This document shows, piece after piece, positions 1 to 7,915 of a stretch of 64,000 nucleotides of DNA (position 1 is its first letter; each line of letters starts with the position of its first letter). The translations under genes were made by a program, and so were the position numbers. Under the pieces are notes generated by a model. It searched no databases and was not told the DNA's origin. It was given only the letters and a program-made list of their open reading frames with translations. This DNA is from Vibrio kanaloae. Lineage in GTDB: Bacteria > Pseudomonadota > Gammaproteobacteria > Enterobacterales > Vibrionaceae. Location: assembly GCF_024347535.1 (NCBI RefSeq), contig NZ_AP025498.1, positions 682,001 to 746,000 of the forward strand, given 5' to 3'.

Positions 1-536
1 TGGCCAGACTGCATGCGCTTCTTTGCTTCTCGCATCACCATTACTAGGGTGTGTTCTTGCGGTAAGTTTGAATCATCAATGCTCCATTGATTGAATCGCA
101 GAGACAGGGCACTCTCATAAAGCAGTGGCTTAAACGACAATACCTCTTGTTTCAGTACAGAAAGCATATCTTTACATGCTTGATCGGTATTGTTGGCACT
201 TGAAGCGTGGGACTTGGTCAGTTCCAACTTTTCGAGTAGCGCTAAAGAGAGGTTAGTTTGCGTGATGTAACCCGCTTGTCTTGGAAATGAGTCCGTTAAA
301 CGAACAGAGAAGTCAACACGGTTAATCTGAGTGTTTGGAAAGTAGGTCAGTGATGTTAAGCAGTCGTATGGAATCCAGATGCTTTGGCCTGGCTCAACGG
401 CATACTCTTGTTTACCCAGCTTAATCAAAACCAAGCCACTTTGAACCGATACAAGGCTATGTTTAAGTACTTTCTTGCGTGGTGTGATCACCAAGTGTGA
501 AAAGTAAGCCGATGTATATTCAATAGCGAAGTTCAT
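1..536 (-). CDS. AraC-family transcriptional regulator, N-terminal part (cut by window edge)
   Basis: Partial gene: the ATG is at 536 and the frame stays open for 178 codons to the window edge, so the C-terminal DNA-binding region is missing or only beginning. My translation starts MNFAIEYTSAYFSHLV and continues into a cupin-like sensor domain (VEPGQSIWIPYDCLTSLTYF), typical of the AraC/XylS ligand-binding half. The last visible residues (HTLVMVMREAKKRMQSG) would be the entry to the first helix-turn-helix. It is divergent from the acyltransferase at 712, with about 175 bp between them for promoters. The AraC assignment rests on the cupin pattern and on the approach to the HTH. The ligand and targets are unknown. 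Confidence 0.7.
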   Translation of the reverse strand, partial: MNFAIEYTSAYFSHLVITPRKKVLKHSLVSVQSGLVLIKLGKQEYAVEPGQSIWIPYDCLTSLTYFPNTQINRVDFSVRLTDSFPRQAGYITQTNLSLALLEKLELTKSHASSANNTDQACKDMLSVLKQEVLSFKPLLYESALSLRFNQWSIDDSNLPQEHTLVMVMREAKKRMQSG

Positions 537-711
537 AGATAGTACCTTAATTTTGGGGCGTCAAGATTACCGTTAATCTTAAAGAATGCCAACAGTAACA
601 GGGGATTTTCAATATTTCTGGTCTGACCTTGTCAAAAGTATGGGCTCTGTAGCTGCGATAAGTCAAAACAACGCGTAGAATGAGCCAGCTTTTTATTATA
701 TGAATTAAAAA

Positions 712-1818
712 ATGACCTCTCCAACCGATCCATATGTTGATATTCGTCCTTACGGCGATAATGAAATTCCAGCGGCATTAAACCGTCTAATTAATGATGA
801 AGAATTTATCAGTGCGATTCTGCACTACCGTTTTTCGAACCATGCGTCTTGGTTCAAAGCATTAATGAGCCCCATTCTGCGTGTGTACTTAAAAATGAAA
901 TGGAGTAAGCTGACGAGCGTTGAAACCATTCAGATTGAAGTGAAAAAGTACTTGCGAGACACGTTAGCGAGAACTACAGATGGTGTGACGTACACTGGTG
1001 TAGAGTCATTGGATACGAATCAAGCTTACCTTTTTGTATCAAACCATCGTGACATTGCAATGGATCCGGCGTTAGTAAATTACGCTTTGCATCAAAACAA
1101 TCATCAGACTTGTCGCATCGCAATTGGTGACAATCTGCTAAAGAAGCCATGTGCGACGGAATTGATGCGCTTGAACAAGAGCTTCATCGTAAAGCGTTCT
1201 TTGAAAGGGCCACGTGAAATGATGAAAGCGCTAAGCCAACTGTCTTCTTACATCAAACACTCTCTAGAAACAGGTAACTCTATCTGGATTGCTCAAAAAG
1301 AAGGCCGTGCAAAAGACGGTAATGATTTTACTGAGCCTGCAATTTTGAAGATGTTCCATGTTGAAGGGCGCAAGCAAAAAATCGAATTTCCTGAATACGT
1401 TAAATCATTAAAGATTGTCCCTGTGGCTATTTCTTACGAAAACGATCCGTGTGACACGGCTAAAGCCGTCGAGCTTTTTGAAAAAGACGTCAACGGTAGC
1501 TACGAAAAGGGTGAGTTTGAAGATATTGAAAGTATCATTCAAGGCATCATTGGTAACAAAGGCCGTGTTCATGTTGGTTTCGGTCAGGTTATCGACCAAG
1601 ATTTTGCGACGCCGGAAGAATTGGCTGAAGAGATCGATCGTCAAATCCACGAAAACTACAAACTGTTCCCAGTAAACCTGTTGGCAGCTGGAAAAGAAGA
1701 TGAGTCGATTACTGCTGAAGTGAAGCAAGAGTTTGAAGAGAAGCTATCAAGCCTACCAAAAGGTGCTCGCCAGTACTTGATTGATAGCTATGCGAACCCA
1801 GTGAAGAATATTGGTTAG
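712..1818 (+). CDS. PlsC-like glycerolipid acyltransferase family protein
   Basis: 368-residue protein with a PlsC/LPLAT-type acyltransferase domain around residues 90-290. The catalytic motif is visible as VSNHRDIAMDP (about residues 109-119), followed by the glycerol-phosphate-binding-like region FIVKRSLKGPR and a later EGRAKDG segment (block III, EGTRS-like). Members of this superfamily transfer acyl chains to lysophospholipids or related glycerolipids at the inner membrane. Two oddities: the His and Asp of the catalytic block are separated by five residues instead of the classical four, and the protein is much longer than PlsC (about 245 residues), with an N-terminal extension of about 90 residues and a C-terminal tail. 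No strong ribosome-binding site precedes the ATG. The gene ends in a bidirectional terminator. Substrate unknown. Confidence 0.75.
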   Translation: MTSPTDPYVDIRPYGDNEIPAALNRLINDEEFISAILHYRFSNHASWFKALMSPILRVYLKMKWSKLTSVETIQIEVKKYLRDTLARTTDGVTYTGVESLDTNQAYLFVSNHRDIAMDPALVNYALHQNNHQTCRIAIGDNLLKKPCATELMRLNKSFIVKRSLKGPREMMKALSQLSSYIKHSLETGNSIWIAQKEGRAKDGNDFTEPAILKMFHVEGRKQKIEFPEYVKSLKIVPVAISYENDPCDTAKAVELFEKDVNGSYEKGEFEDIESIIQGIIGNKGRVHVGFGQVIDQDFATPEELAEEIDRQIHENYKLFPVNLLAAGKEDESITAEVKQEFEEKLSSLPKGARQYLIDSYANPVKNIG

Positions 1819-1883
1819 TTAATGCTCTTGTTAGTTTACGTATACAGAGATAGCTCTAGCAGATGAGTTAATAGCTAGAGTTG

Positions 1884-1910
1884 AAAAAAGGAGCTTTGAG
1901 CTCCCTTTTT
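1884..1910. terminator. Bidirectional intrinsic terminator
   Basis: GGAGCT-TTG-AGCTCC stem flanked by an A-run on the left and a T-run on the right, so it can end both the acyltransferase (+) and the solenoid gene (-), which converge here. Confidence 0.8.
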
Positions 1911-1962
1911 GTTCTCTGTGTTTGCTCACGTATAGACCAAGCCTTTATAGTTTTAGCCTGAG

Positions 1963-2562
1963 TTAGCGAGCGACTGCGCCACCGAGTTCTAAGTTTGTTG
2001 GCCAAGTAGTAATGATGTTCCCACCTAGATAAATATTGCCTTTGACTGTCATGGTGTCAGGAAACGCCGTAATCGCAGAGCCACCTATATATAAGTCACC
2101 ATCAATAATGATTCCGTTAGGTAGCTCTGTTAAAGGCGTACGAATCACACTCAGGTCTCCTTTCACTCTAAAACCATTCGGTAGCCTTTGCAGTGGGGTG
2201 TCAGTAAGGTTAATAAACCCACCCACTCTTACACCTCTTGGCCAGCTGGTTATTTGGCTACCAATCAGATCAGCGTAACCTTTTATCTTAACCCCGGTAG
2301 GAATTCTGGCTAATTGGCTGTTAGATGCTTTCAGGCTGCCGTTCACTTCCAATCCTTTAGGTAGGCGCGCAATTGCCGTGTTTTCTATATTGAGATTGCC
2401 ATCAATGATCAGTCCTGTTGGTAGTGATGTATAAGGCTTGTTTCGTAGATATAAGTTTCCGTAATTATCGAGATGGTTCAATATTTGAGAGTGATCGAGC
2501 GGTTCGGCACTGACATTTGTTATGGTTAAGGCACCAATAATAAGTGCAATTATTCTGAGCAT
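1963..2562 (-). CDS. Secreted 20-residue-repeat solenoid (LRR-like) protein
   Basis: 199 residues. Residues 1-19 (MLRIIALIIGALTITNVSA) form a Sec signal peptide. From about residue 47 to the end the protein is seven full 20-residue repeats plus a partial one, each opening with [LIFW]P-x-G and following the pattern LPxGLxVxGxLxIxxTxIxx. This periodicity implies a right-handed solenoid, resembling the LPxxL leucine-rich repeats of IpaH/YopM-type proteins or simple beta-helix repeats. No enzymatic motif, cysteine or lipobox is visible. It is monocistronic between two hairpins. The role is unknown; periplasmic or surface protein-protein contact is only an inference from the fold. Confidence 0.65.
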   Translation of the reverse strand: MLRIIALIIGALTITNVSAEPLDHSQILNHLDNYGNLYLRNKPYTSLPTGLIIDGNLNIENTAIARLPKGLEVNGSLKASNSQLARIPTGVKIKGYADLIGSQITSWPRGVRVGGFINLTDTPLQRLPNGFRVKGDLSVIRTPLTELPNGIIIDGDLYIGGSAITAFPDTMTVKGNIYLGGNIITTWPTNLELGGAVAR

Positions 2563-2683
2563 AACGGGCTTCTTATTACGATAGACGTTAACACTATAAT
2601 GGAAAAATTATTCTCGCACAGTGTTTTACCAATTTGATGGTAGATTAAATTGAATCGAGTGGTTAAATAGGGGGAAGTCAACA

Positions 2684-2983
2684 ATGGCAGGTAAATCAAT
2701 GACTAGAGTAAAAAAACAAATAATTAAGGCTTTTCTCGTCGCGGCTTCAACGTTTGGTTCAATGTCTGTGGATGCGAACAAAGTAATTTCAACACCCGCA
2801 AAGGCCGCAGTATTGGTGACTCAAGGCGGTCAACCGCAACGTGTTTGTTATTACGATGATAAGGCTTATAGTATTGGCTCTGTGTTAGAGATCGGCGGAG
2901 TTGTGATTAAATGTGCGGTCGAAAATGATTTTGAGCAAAATGGTGCGCTTAGGTGGGTTGAAATAATAAAAAAAGACGAGTAA
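2684..2983 (+). CDS. DUF1496 (YnjH-like) secreted small protein
   Basis: 99 residues starting at an ATG behind a good site (AGGGGGAAGT). After a basic N-terminus (MTRVKKQIIKAFLVAAS) there is a hydrophobic signal segment, then the short conserved domain VCYYDDKAYSIGSVLEIGG...IKCA...RWVE. Its paired cysteines and CYYDDKAYSxGS signature match the DUF1496 family (YnjH in E. coli). Molecular function is unknown. The second Met (2699) is an alternative start and gives a cleaner signal peptide. The stop codon lies inside the terminator hairpin. Monocistronic. Confidence 0.7.
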   Translation: MAGKSMTRVKKQIIKAFLVAASTFGSMSVDANKVISTPAKAAVLVTQGGQPQRVCYYDDKAYSIGSVLEIGGVVIKCAVENDFEQNGALRWVEIIKKDE

Positions 2984-3000
2984 TAAACTCGCCTTTTTAT
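2968..3000. terminator. Bidirectional terminator between DUF1496 and YfcZ-like genes
   Basis: GACGAG-taataaa-CTCGCC stem (one G-T wobble), with A7 before and T5 after. It includes the stop codon of the upstream gene and works in both directions for this convergent pair. Confidence 0.7.
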
Positions 3001-3022
3001 TTTATGAGTATAATTGCTTATA

Positions 3023-3322
3023 TTAGCGTACTAGAGAGCGGCTCTTCAGTTCGAAAATAATCTTCTCAGCGCTGACTTCAAATTTAAAGCGCGCTTGCAA
3101 TTCAGTGCTATCTTCTGTCATCTCTGACGCTTCAAACTCAACGTTACTAGACACTTGCTTTGCCAACTCAACGTACTTAGCAAACTCAGCTTCAATAAGG
3201 TCTTTGGAGTTACCGTAAACCGTTACTTCGGCAACATCGTCGCCTTCTTTTATGATGAACCCGATTTCGCCTGCACAGCCGCAAGCCTCACATACATCGT
3301 TGTTGCCCATATCTTGGCTCAT
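3023..3322 (-). CDS. YfcZ/YiiS family (DUF406) protein
   Basis: 99 residues from an ATG at 3322 preceded by AGAGGA; an upstream in-frame extension to 3364 lacks such a site. The sequence begins MSQDMGNNDVCEACGCAGEIG, a three-cysteine cluster, then an alpha/beta domain ending FKFEVSAEKIIFELKSRSLVR. Both features match the YfcZ/YiiS family of small cytosolic proteins (E. coli YfcZ has the same CC/C cluster and a similar AEAMIFELALR end). Function is not established in any organism I know of. Metal or thiol chemistry at the cysteines is inference only. Confidence 0.75.
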   Translation of the reverse strand: MSQDMGNNDVCEACGCAGEIGFIIKEGDDVAEVTVYGNSKDLIEAEFAKYVELAKQVSSNVEFEASEMTEDSTELQARFKFEVSAEKIIFELKSRSLVR

Positions 3323-3850
3323 AAATAATCCTCTTACAAAGTCTGAGGTTATTCTAGCGAGCAATTTGAATGGTATCTACAAAAATTGAAACCTTTGAAC
3401 TAATTCGTTGTAGTAGGCTATGTTGTTTACTTGAAGGTAAATAAATATAAACATTTGTGATAAAAATACATATGTGATCTTTATCATGTTTTTTTGAGGA
3501 TTAATGTTATTAATTCGTCAGAATATCATTCACTTAGTTGCGCTAGAAATGATTTTATAAGATTATCTATTGATTGATAGGTATTTATAAAATGAATTTT
3601 TTGTAGAGTATTTCATATTCTAAGTCGTTATTTAAAACTATCGACTTAGGGTAGTAAGGTGATTTTTGAAGAGCAATTAAACAAAGTGTCTACAGAGATA
3701 TCAATGTAAAATTGTTCGTACAAAGTATTTGTGTGAGTTTAGTGAAAAATACTTGCGAAAAAATACCTTGCTCACATAATACTGATAACGATTTTCATTC
3801 TTACTTCAACTCATCGAGTTAGATGGATTTACAAAGAGAAGAACCTGAAT
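3323..3850. other. AT-rich intergenic region (528 bp)
   Basis: No credible ORF or structured RNA was seen. It holds the YfcZ-like promoter on the minus strand (near 3330-3400) and a long AT-rich leader for the TetR gene, with a Fur-like site close to the right end (listed separately). Confidence 0.6.
3783..3801. promoter_or_regulatory. Putative Fur box upstream of the TetR gene
   Basis: GATAACGATTTTCATTCTT matches the classical 19-bp Fur consensus at about 14 positions, including the left GATAA half and the central TCATT half. It lies about 50 bp upstream of the TetR start, where a repressor could act. Read by eye only. Confidence 0.5.
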
Positions 3851-4312
3851 ATGCCAAAGCGTAGTAAAGAAGATACAGAAATCACAATCCAGAAGATTAT
3901 GGATGCCGTCGTAGACCAGTTACTAAGGTTGGGCTACGACAAGATGTCATACACGACGTTGAGTCAGCAAACGGGTGTTTCTCGTACAGGTATCAGCCAC
4001 CATTTTCCAAAGAAAACAGACTTTACGGCTGCTCTAGACGGGCGAATCTTCAAAATGTTTATGGAACATATTGATTCCGAAAATGGTCTTGATGCATTCT
4101 CTGCAAGCTGGGTTAAGTCTCTAGAAGACGCTGAATTTATAGCAATCTTACGTTTACTTTTCCATCATATTGTTACTGCTGAAAGTGCGCATGAGTTCGC
4201 TGCAAACGGTATTGATCGTCTTTACAAGCTGACAGAAACTCAGTTTGGTGATACTAGCGGTAAAGAATTAGAGTGGCTAATTGGTAAATCATTGATCCGT
4301 ATGAGTAGGTAA
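3851..4312 (+). CDS. TetR-family regulator (short), beside the haem-uptake operon
   Basis: 153 residues. Residues about 10-60 form a TetR N-terminal helix-turn-helix (VVDQLLRLGYDKMSYTTLSQ, then QTGVSRTGISHHFPKKTDFTAAL). The ligand-binding half is short (TetR proteins are usually 180-210 residues) but ends cleanly at a terminator, so this looks like a natural short form. V. cholerae also has a TetR regulator next to hutBCD (from memory, VCA0917), so the position appears conserved. A Fur-like site upstream suggests iron control. Ligand and regulon are unknown; control of haem genes is inference from location. Confidence 0.75.
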   Translation: MPKRSKEDTEITIQKIMDAVVDQLLRLGYDKMSYTTLSQQTGVSRTGISHHFPKKTDFTAALDGRIFKMFMEHIDSENGLDAFSASWVKSLEDAEFIAILRLLFHHIVTAESAHEFAANGIDRLYKLTETQFGDTSGKELEWLIGKSLIRMSR

Positions 4313-4330
4313 TGGTCATATGGATTCAAA

Positions 4331-4354
4331 GAAGCTCCCTGGGGAGCTTTTTTT
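4331..4354 (+). terminator. Terminator of the TetR gene
   Basis: AAGCTCC-CTG-GGGAGCTT followed by T7, 18 bp after the stop codon. Confidence 0.8.
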
Positions 4355-4470
4355 GTGCCTGTTGTTTGAGTTCGGATTCCTCAACCTATGCCACTCTCTT
4401 AAATCTGTTTTCTTCTCTTGAGCTTCCCTATTTGTTCTAGGATTTAAAGTGTTTAGTCAGGTGTGAGTAA

Positions 4471-4499
4471 TCAAAGCCCCGAATGAGTCGAGGCTTTGA
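4471..4499 (-). terminator. Possible terminator of the haem operon
   Basis: TCAAAGCC ... GGCTTTGA stem (8 bp) about 40 bp beyond the hutD stop. It lacks a clear T-run on the minus strand, so activity is uncertain. Confidence 0.4.
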
Positions 4500-4538
4500 T
4501 GAACCAATACTTTGGAATGGAATGAGAATTAGCAATAG

Positions 4539-5321
4539 TTATTGAGCTGGATGAACCTGAGGGAAGCTCATGGTTGGGTGTTTTTCAACAATACTTCTGT
4601 AGCCATAGACATCCTCAATCATCGAGGGCTGAAGTGCCTCCCAAGGGCTGCCATCGCAAACTAAGTTACCATCTTTCAATACCACGAGTCGGTCGGAATA
4701 CTGAGCGGCTAGGTTTAAGTCATGCAAAACTACGATAACCGCGGCATTGTGGTTGTCGGCTAACTCTCTCGCGATCTTTAAGGTGTTGTGCTGGTGGGCA
4801 AGATCTAGTGCTGATGTGGGTTCATCAAGCATCAAGATACATTGGTCACCAGAATAGTGAAGCTGGGTTAACACTCGAGCCAAGTGCACACGCTGTTTTT
4901 CACCACCAGACAGAGAAGGGTAGAGCCTTTCACTCAAGTGAGTCACATCGGCAATCTCCATTTTTTGGCTAGCGATGCTAGTGAGCTTTTTGTTGGACTC
5001 TTGCAGAGGGATGCCACCGAGTTCGACGACTTCATGTGCCAGGAATGGGAAGGTCAACGTGCTGTGTTGAGGAAGCATCGCCAAGTGTTTAGCCAGCTTG
5101 TGAGAAGGCCACTTGTCTTTGGTGTGTCCAAAATATTGGACATCACCCGTGCTCGATATCTCTTGGCACAAAGCTTTAAGCAGCGTGCTTTTACCTGCGC
5201 CATTTGGCCCAAGCAGTGTGGTTACCTTTCCCGCTTCAATCTCAATAGAAACGCCATCTAATATCACTTTACTGCCGAACTTCACTTCGATATCGGTCGC
5301 TTTTAAAGCTGAAGGAAACAT
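4539..5321 (-). CDS. hutD: Haemin ABC transporter ATP-binding protein HutD/HmuV
   Basis: 260 residues. Cytosolic ATPase that powers haem import across the inner membrane with HutC and the periplasmic binder HutB. Visible motifs: Walker A GPNGAGKST (about residues 38-46), Q-loop LPQHSTLTF, ABC signature LSGGEKQRVHLARVL, Walker B CILMLDEPTSALD and the H-loop VVLHDLN. Length and motifs fit the HmuV/FecE-type subfamily. The ATG overlaps the hutC stop codon (TAATG), which indicates translational coupling. It is the last gene of the tonB-exbB-exbD-hutBCD transcription unit. Confidence 0.92.
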   Translation of the reverse strand: MFPSALKATDIEVKFGSKVILDGVSIEIEAGKVTTLLGPNGAGKSTLLKALCQEISSTGDVQYFGHTKDKWPSHKLAKHLAMLPQHSTLTFPFLAHEVVELGGIPLQESNKKLTSIASQKMEIADVTHLSERLYPSLSGGEKQRVHLARVLTQLHYSGDQCILMLDEPTSALDLAHQHNTLKIARELADNHNAAVIVVLHDLNLAAQYSDRLVVLKDGNLVCDGSPWEALQPSMIEDVYGYRSIVEKHPTMSFPQVHPAQ

Positions 5322-6358
5322 TAAAGGATTCTCCCTTTCTGTTGAAATAGTAGATATAAAAAGAATGGAGCGCCGATAATCGCAGTGACGATACCCACTG
5401 GTAATTCTGCTGGTGCAAGCACCATACGTGAGAACATATCTGCGGCGGTTAATAGCAGTGCACCAAGTACTGCAGACAGTGGCAACAGAACTCGGTGATC
5501 GGGGCCTGCTAACATACGACCTAAATGTGGGATCACCAGTCCAATGAACCCAATCATACCAGACAAGCTAACCGTAATTCCGACACCAGCAGCCGTGAGG
5601 AGAATCAGCTTTCGTTTGAGCTTTTGTACTGGAATACCAAGATGTTGCGCTTCTGACTCACCTAATAACAAAGCATTTAGCGACATCGCTTGACGGTAGA
5701 ACACAACAAATAATCCAACGAGAGCCACAGCAGCAAGTAAAATGCCTGACCATTTTGCGCCTGCCAATGAACCCATCGACCACAACGAAAGATCACGCAG
5801 CATTTGGTCATCAGCAATGAAATTCAAAAAGCCAATACCAGCTGCTGATAGCGCGCTTATTGCTACACCTGCTAGCAACATGATGGTCACTGAAGTACCG
5901 AATTTGCCAGTACCAAGTTTGTAAACCAGCAGCGTGGTTAATGCGCCACCCAGAAAGGCGAAAACAGGCACGGCCATAAAATTCATGAAGGAAGGATACT
6001 GCAGTGAAAGCTCAGAGAACAAAACGATAGCCAACGCTGCACCTAATGCCGCGCCTGCAGAGACACCGATGATCCCCGGCTCAGCAAGCGGGTTGCGGAA
6101 TAGCCCCTGCATAACCGCACCACACAAAGCGAGGATTGCGCCAATCAGCATGCACAAGATGGTTCTAGGTAAGCGAATTTCTTGAATGACTAAGTTGATG
6201 TGAGGTGCTAAGTCATTGTTTGGTTGAATTAAGCTTGTGGCGCTGTCGGCTAAGCTAATGTTCATTGGCCCAACAGTGATCGAGTACAGCGCGACAAAGG
6301 CTAGGGTAGCACCTAGGCCTAACATCGATGTTTTCAGTGGGACGGAGCGTAACAACAT
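5321..6358 (-). CDS. hutC: Haemin ABC transporter permease HutC/HmuU
   Basis: 345 residues with about ten membrane segments and the FecCD/BtuC permease signatures: GAILALCGAVMQGLFRNPLAEPGIIGVSAGAAL near residues 95-130 (read in parts) and GFIGLVIPHLGRMLAGPDHR near 275-295, the cytoplasmic loop that contacts the ATPase. I place the start at the ATG at 6358, which has GAGG six bases upstream; a TTG four codons earlier is also in frame. It acts in the inner membrane with HutB and HutD. A hairpin-forming spacer separates it from hutB upstream, and it overlaps hutD by TAATG downstream. Confidence 0.92.
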   Translation of the reverse strand: MLLRSVPLKTSMLGLGATLAFVALYSITVGPMNISLADSATSLIQPNNDLAPHINLVIQEIRLPRTILCMLIGAILALCGAVMQGLFRNPLAEPGIIGVSAGAALGAALAIVLFSELSLQYPSFMNFMAVPVFAFLGGALTTLLVYKLGTGKFGTSVTIMLLAGVAISALSAAGIGFLNFIADDQMLRDLSLWSMGSLAGAKWSGILLAAVALVGLFVVFYRQAMSLNALLLGESEAQHLGIPVQKLKRKLILLTAAGVGITVSLSGMIGFIGLVIPHLGRMLAGPDHRVLLPLSAVLGALLLTAADMFSRMVLAPAELPVGIVTAIIGAPFFLYLLFQQKGRIL

Positions 6359-6385
6359 AAAGGGCCTCAATATACATTACCCGCT

Positions 6386-6435
6386 TTAATACTCCTCACC
6401 GGCTCTACGAAAAGTGAGTTGGCGATGAGTATTAA
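6386..6435 (-). other. Hairpin in the hutB-hutC intercistronic spacer
   Basis: TTAATACTC (6386-6394) is perfectly complementary to GAGTATTAA (6427-6435), and inside it CTCAC (6395-6399) pairs with GTGAG (6414-6418). There is no T-run, so this is more likely an mRNA-stability or processing element than a terminator. Confidence 0.5.
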
Positions 6436-6462
6436 GCAAGCAATAGGAATAGGGTATTCGCG

Positions 6463-7353
6463 TTATAGCGGGTAGATAAGTGCGTTTAATCGTTTCGCTT
6501 CAGAAAGGCTTTCAAGGCCAAGCCCTCCAACCAAAGCACTGCCATTTACGGTAATGATTTGCTTGTTCATTCCAGCAGGAGTCGCCGCGAGCATAGGGAG
6601 TGATTTCAGGATGGCATCTGCACCGCCCATTTTTTGGTAGCTACGACCACTCACCAAAATGATATCAGGTTGCATTTCTACCAGTGATTCCATCGACAAT
6701 GGTTTGTAAGACGTCAGGCTTTTAGCCGCAGGGTTTACACCACCAGCTAATTCAATGATCGTATTTGGTGATGTTTCACCACCGGCAACGTTCGCATTAC
6801 GGCCTTCATGCAGTAGTAGGAACAGAACTTTTTTTGCTTCGTTGCTGGGGATTTGGTTTTCTTTTAGTGCCGCAATCTTCTGATTTACTTCTGCTTTAAT
6901 TTGTTCTGATTGATCTTCGGTATGGGTAATCTTGGCGATTTGATCGATACGCTTTAATAGCCCTTCAACGTTTGCTTCGGTGTTAACAATCTCGACATCG
7001 ACACCTGCAGACCTCAGTTGAGAAATCGCATTGTCTGGCCCCATTTCATCTGAGCCAATCAGTGTGGTTGGTTCAAGAGCTAGCAAGCCTTCAGCAGACA
7101 GGTTTCTGTGGTAGCCAATCTGTGGTAGATTTTCGGACTGAGGGAAGCGACTGGTCACATCAATACCTACCAATTGTTTTTCGGCGCCAAGCGCTAAAAC
7201 TAGTTCTGTAATGGCACTGCCTGCACTGATGATTCGAGGTTGTTCAACGTCATTTGCCATCGCAATTGGCGCGGTCAAGGCCAAGCTCATAGCGGCAGCT
7301 GAAAGGAGATGTCTCTTGGTCTTTAATTTGTTGAGCACGTTTAAGTTGTTCAT
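6463..7353 (-). CDS. hutB: Periplasmic haemin-binding protein HutB/HmuT
   Basis: 296 residues. A basic N-terminus and hydrophobic core (residues about 14-33, ending APIAMA) form a Sec signal peptide. The mature part is a class III (helical-backbone) periplasmic-binding protein: RIISAGSAITELVLALGAEKQLVGIDVTSRFP opens the N-lobe (read in two parts), GYHRNLSAEGLLALEPTTLIG follows, and the C-lobe contains DIILVSGRSYQKMGG. It delivers haem, brought across the outer membrane by TonB-dependent receptors, to HutCD. The haem receptors themselves are not in this window. About 150 bp separate it from exbD upstream. Confidence 0.9.
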   Translation of the reverse strand: MNNLNVLNKLKTKRHLLSAAAMSLALTAPIAMANDVEQPRIISAGSAITELVLALGAEKQLVGIDVTSRFPQSENLPQIGYHRNLSAEGLLALEPTTLIGSDEMGPDNAISQLRSAGVDVEIVNTEANVEGLLKRIDQIAKITHTEDQSEQIKAEVNQKIAALKENQIPSNEAKKVLFLLLHEGRNANVAGGETSPNTIIELAGGVNPAAKSLTSYKPLSMESLVEMQPDIILVSGRSYQKMGGADAILKSLPMLAATPAGMNKQIITVNGSALVGGLGLESLSEAKRLNALIYPL

Positions 7354-7501
7354 AATAATTTCTTTATGTTTTCTTTTAGTATCGCGAAGATACTCAGTGA
7401 GCAGTCCGTTCGCATTGTGAGTTCGAATCGATAGAGAGGCTTAGCTCTGGCTATTTAGTCTTATCAATCAAGAGTGAAATCTCGTGAAAATTGAGTGTTG
7501 T

Positions 7502-7915
7502 CTAACCATCATCAGTCAGTAATTGGGTCGCAGCTATTCCGTTTTCTTGCAGGAACGACAGTAACTTAACTAGGTTCTCAACGTTGGCGGCCTTATCGGC
7601 GCCAATAGTGATCGGCTTTTTATCCGTTGACCCCGTCTCTTCTAGCAATGCAATTTTGAAGTTTTCCCAGTCGATATATTCTTGGCCGTTAATCCCCCAA
7701 TAAGGTTCGTGGTCTAAAATATTGACGTTAATCGAATCTTTATGGACCTCGGAAACGTTTTTAATATCAGAACTAGGCAGTTCAACTTCTAGTGACTCCA
7801 GCTTTACTGATGCCGTAAGCAGTAGAAAAACCATGACGATAAATATGATGTCGAGTAGCGGTGTTAAATCTGGCGCTAAACTCTGTGTGTAAGACGATTG
7901 AGGCGTTTTAATCAT
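7502..7915 (-). CDS. exbD: ExbD proton-channel subunit
   Basis: 137 residues. One N-terminal membrane helix (LTPLLDIIFIVMVFLLLTAS) carries the essential intramembrane Asp of the ExbD/TolR family, followed by a periplasmic domain. With ExbB it forms the proton-driven motor that energises TonB. Its ATG overlaps the exbB stop (ATGA), showing coupling. It lies in the same operon as hutBCD, so the energising complex is dedicated to, or at least co-expressed with, haem uptake. Confidence 0.92.
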   Translation of the reverse strand: MIKTPQSSYTQSLAPDLTPLLDIIFIVMVFLLLTASVKLESLEVELPSSDIKNVSEVHKDSINVNILDHEPYWGINGQEYIDWENFKIALLEETGSTDKKPITIGADKAANVENLVKLLSFLQENGIAATQLLTDDG

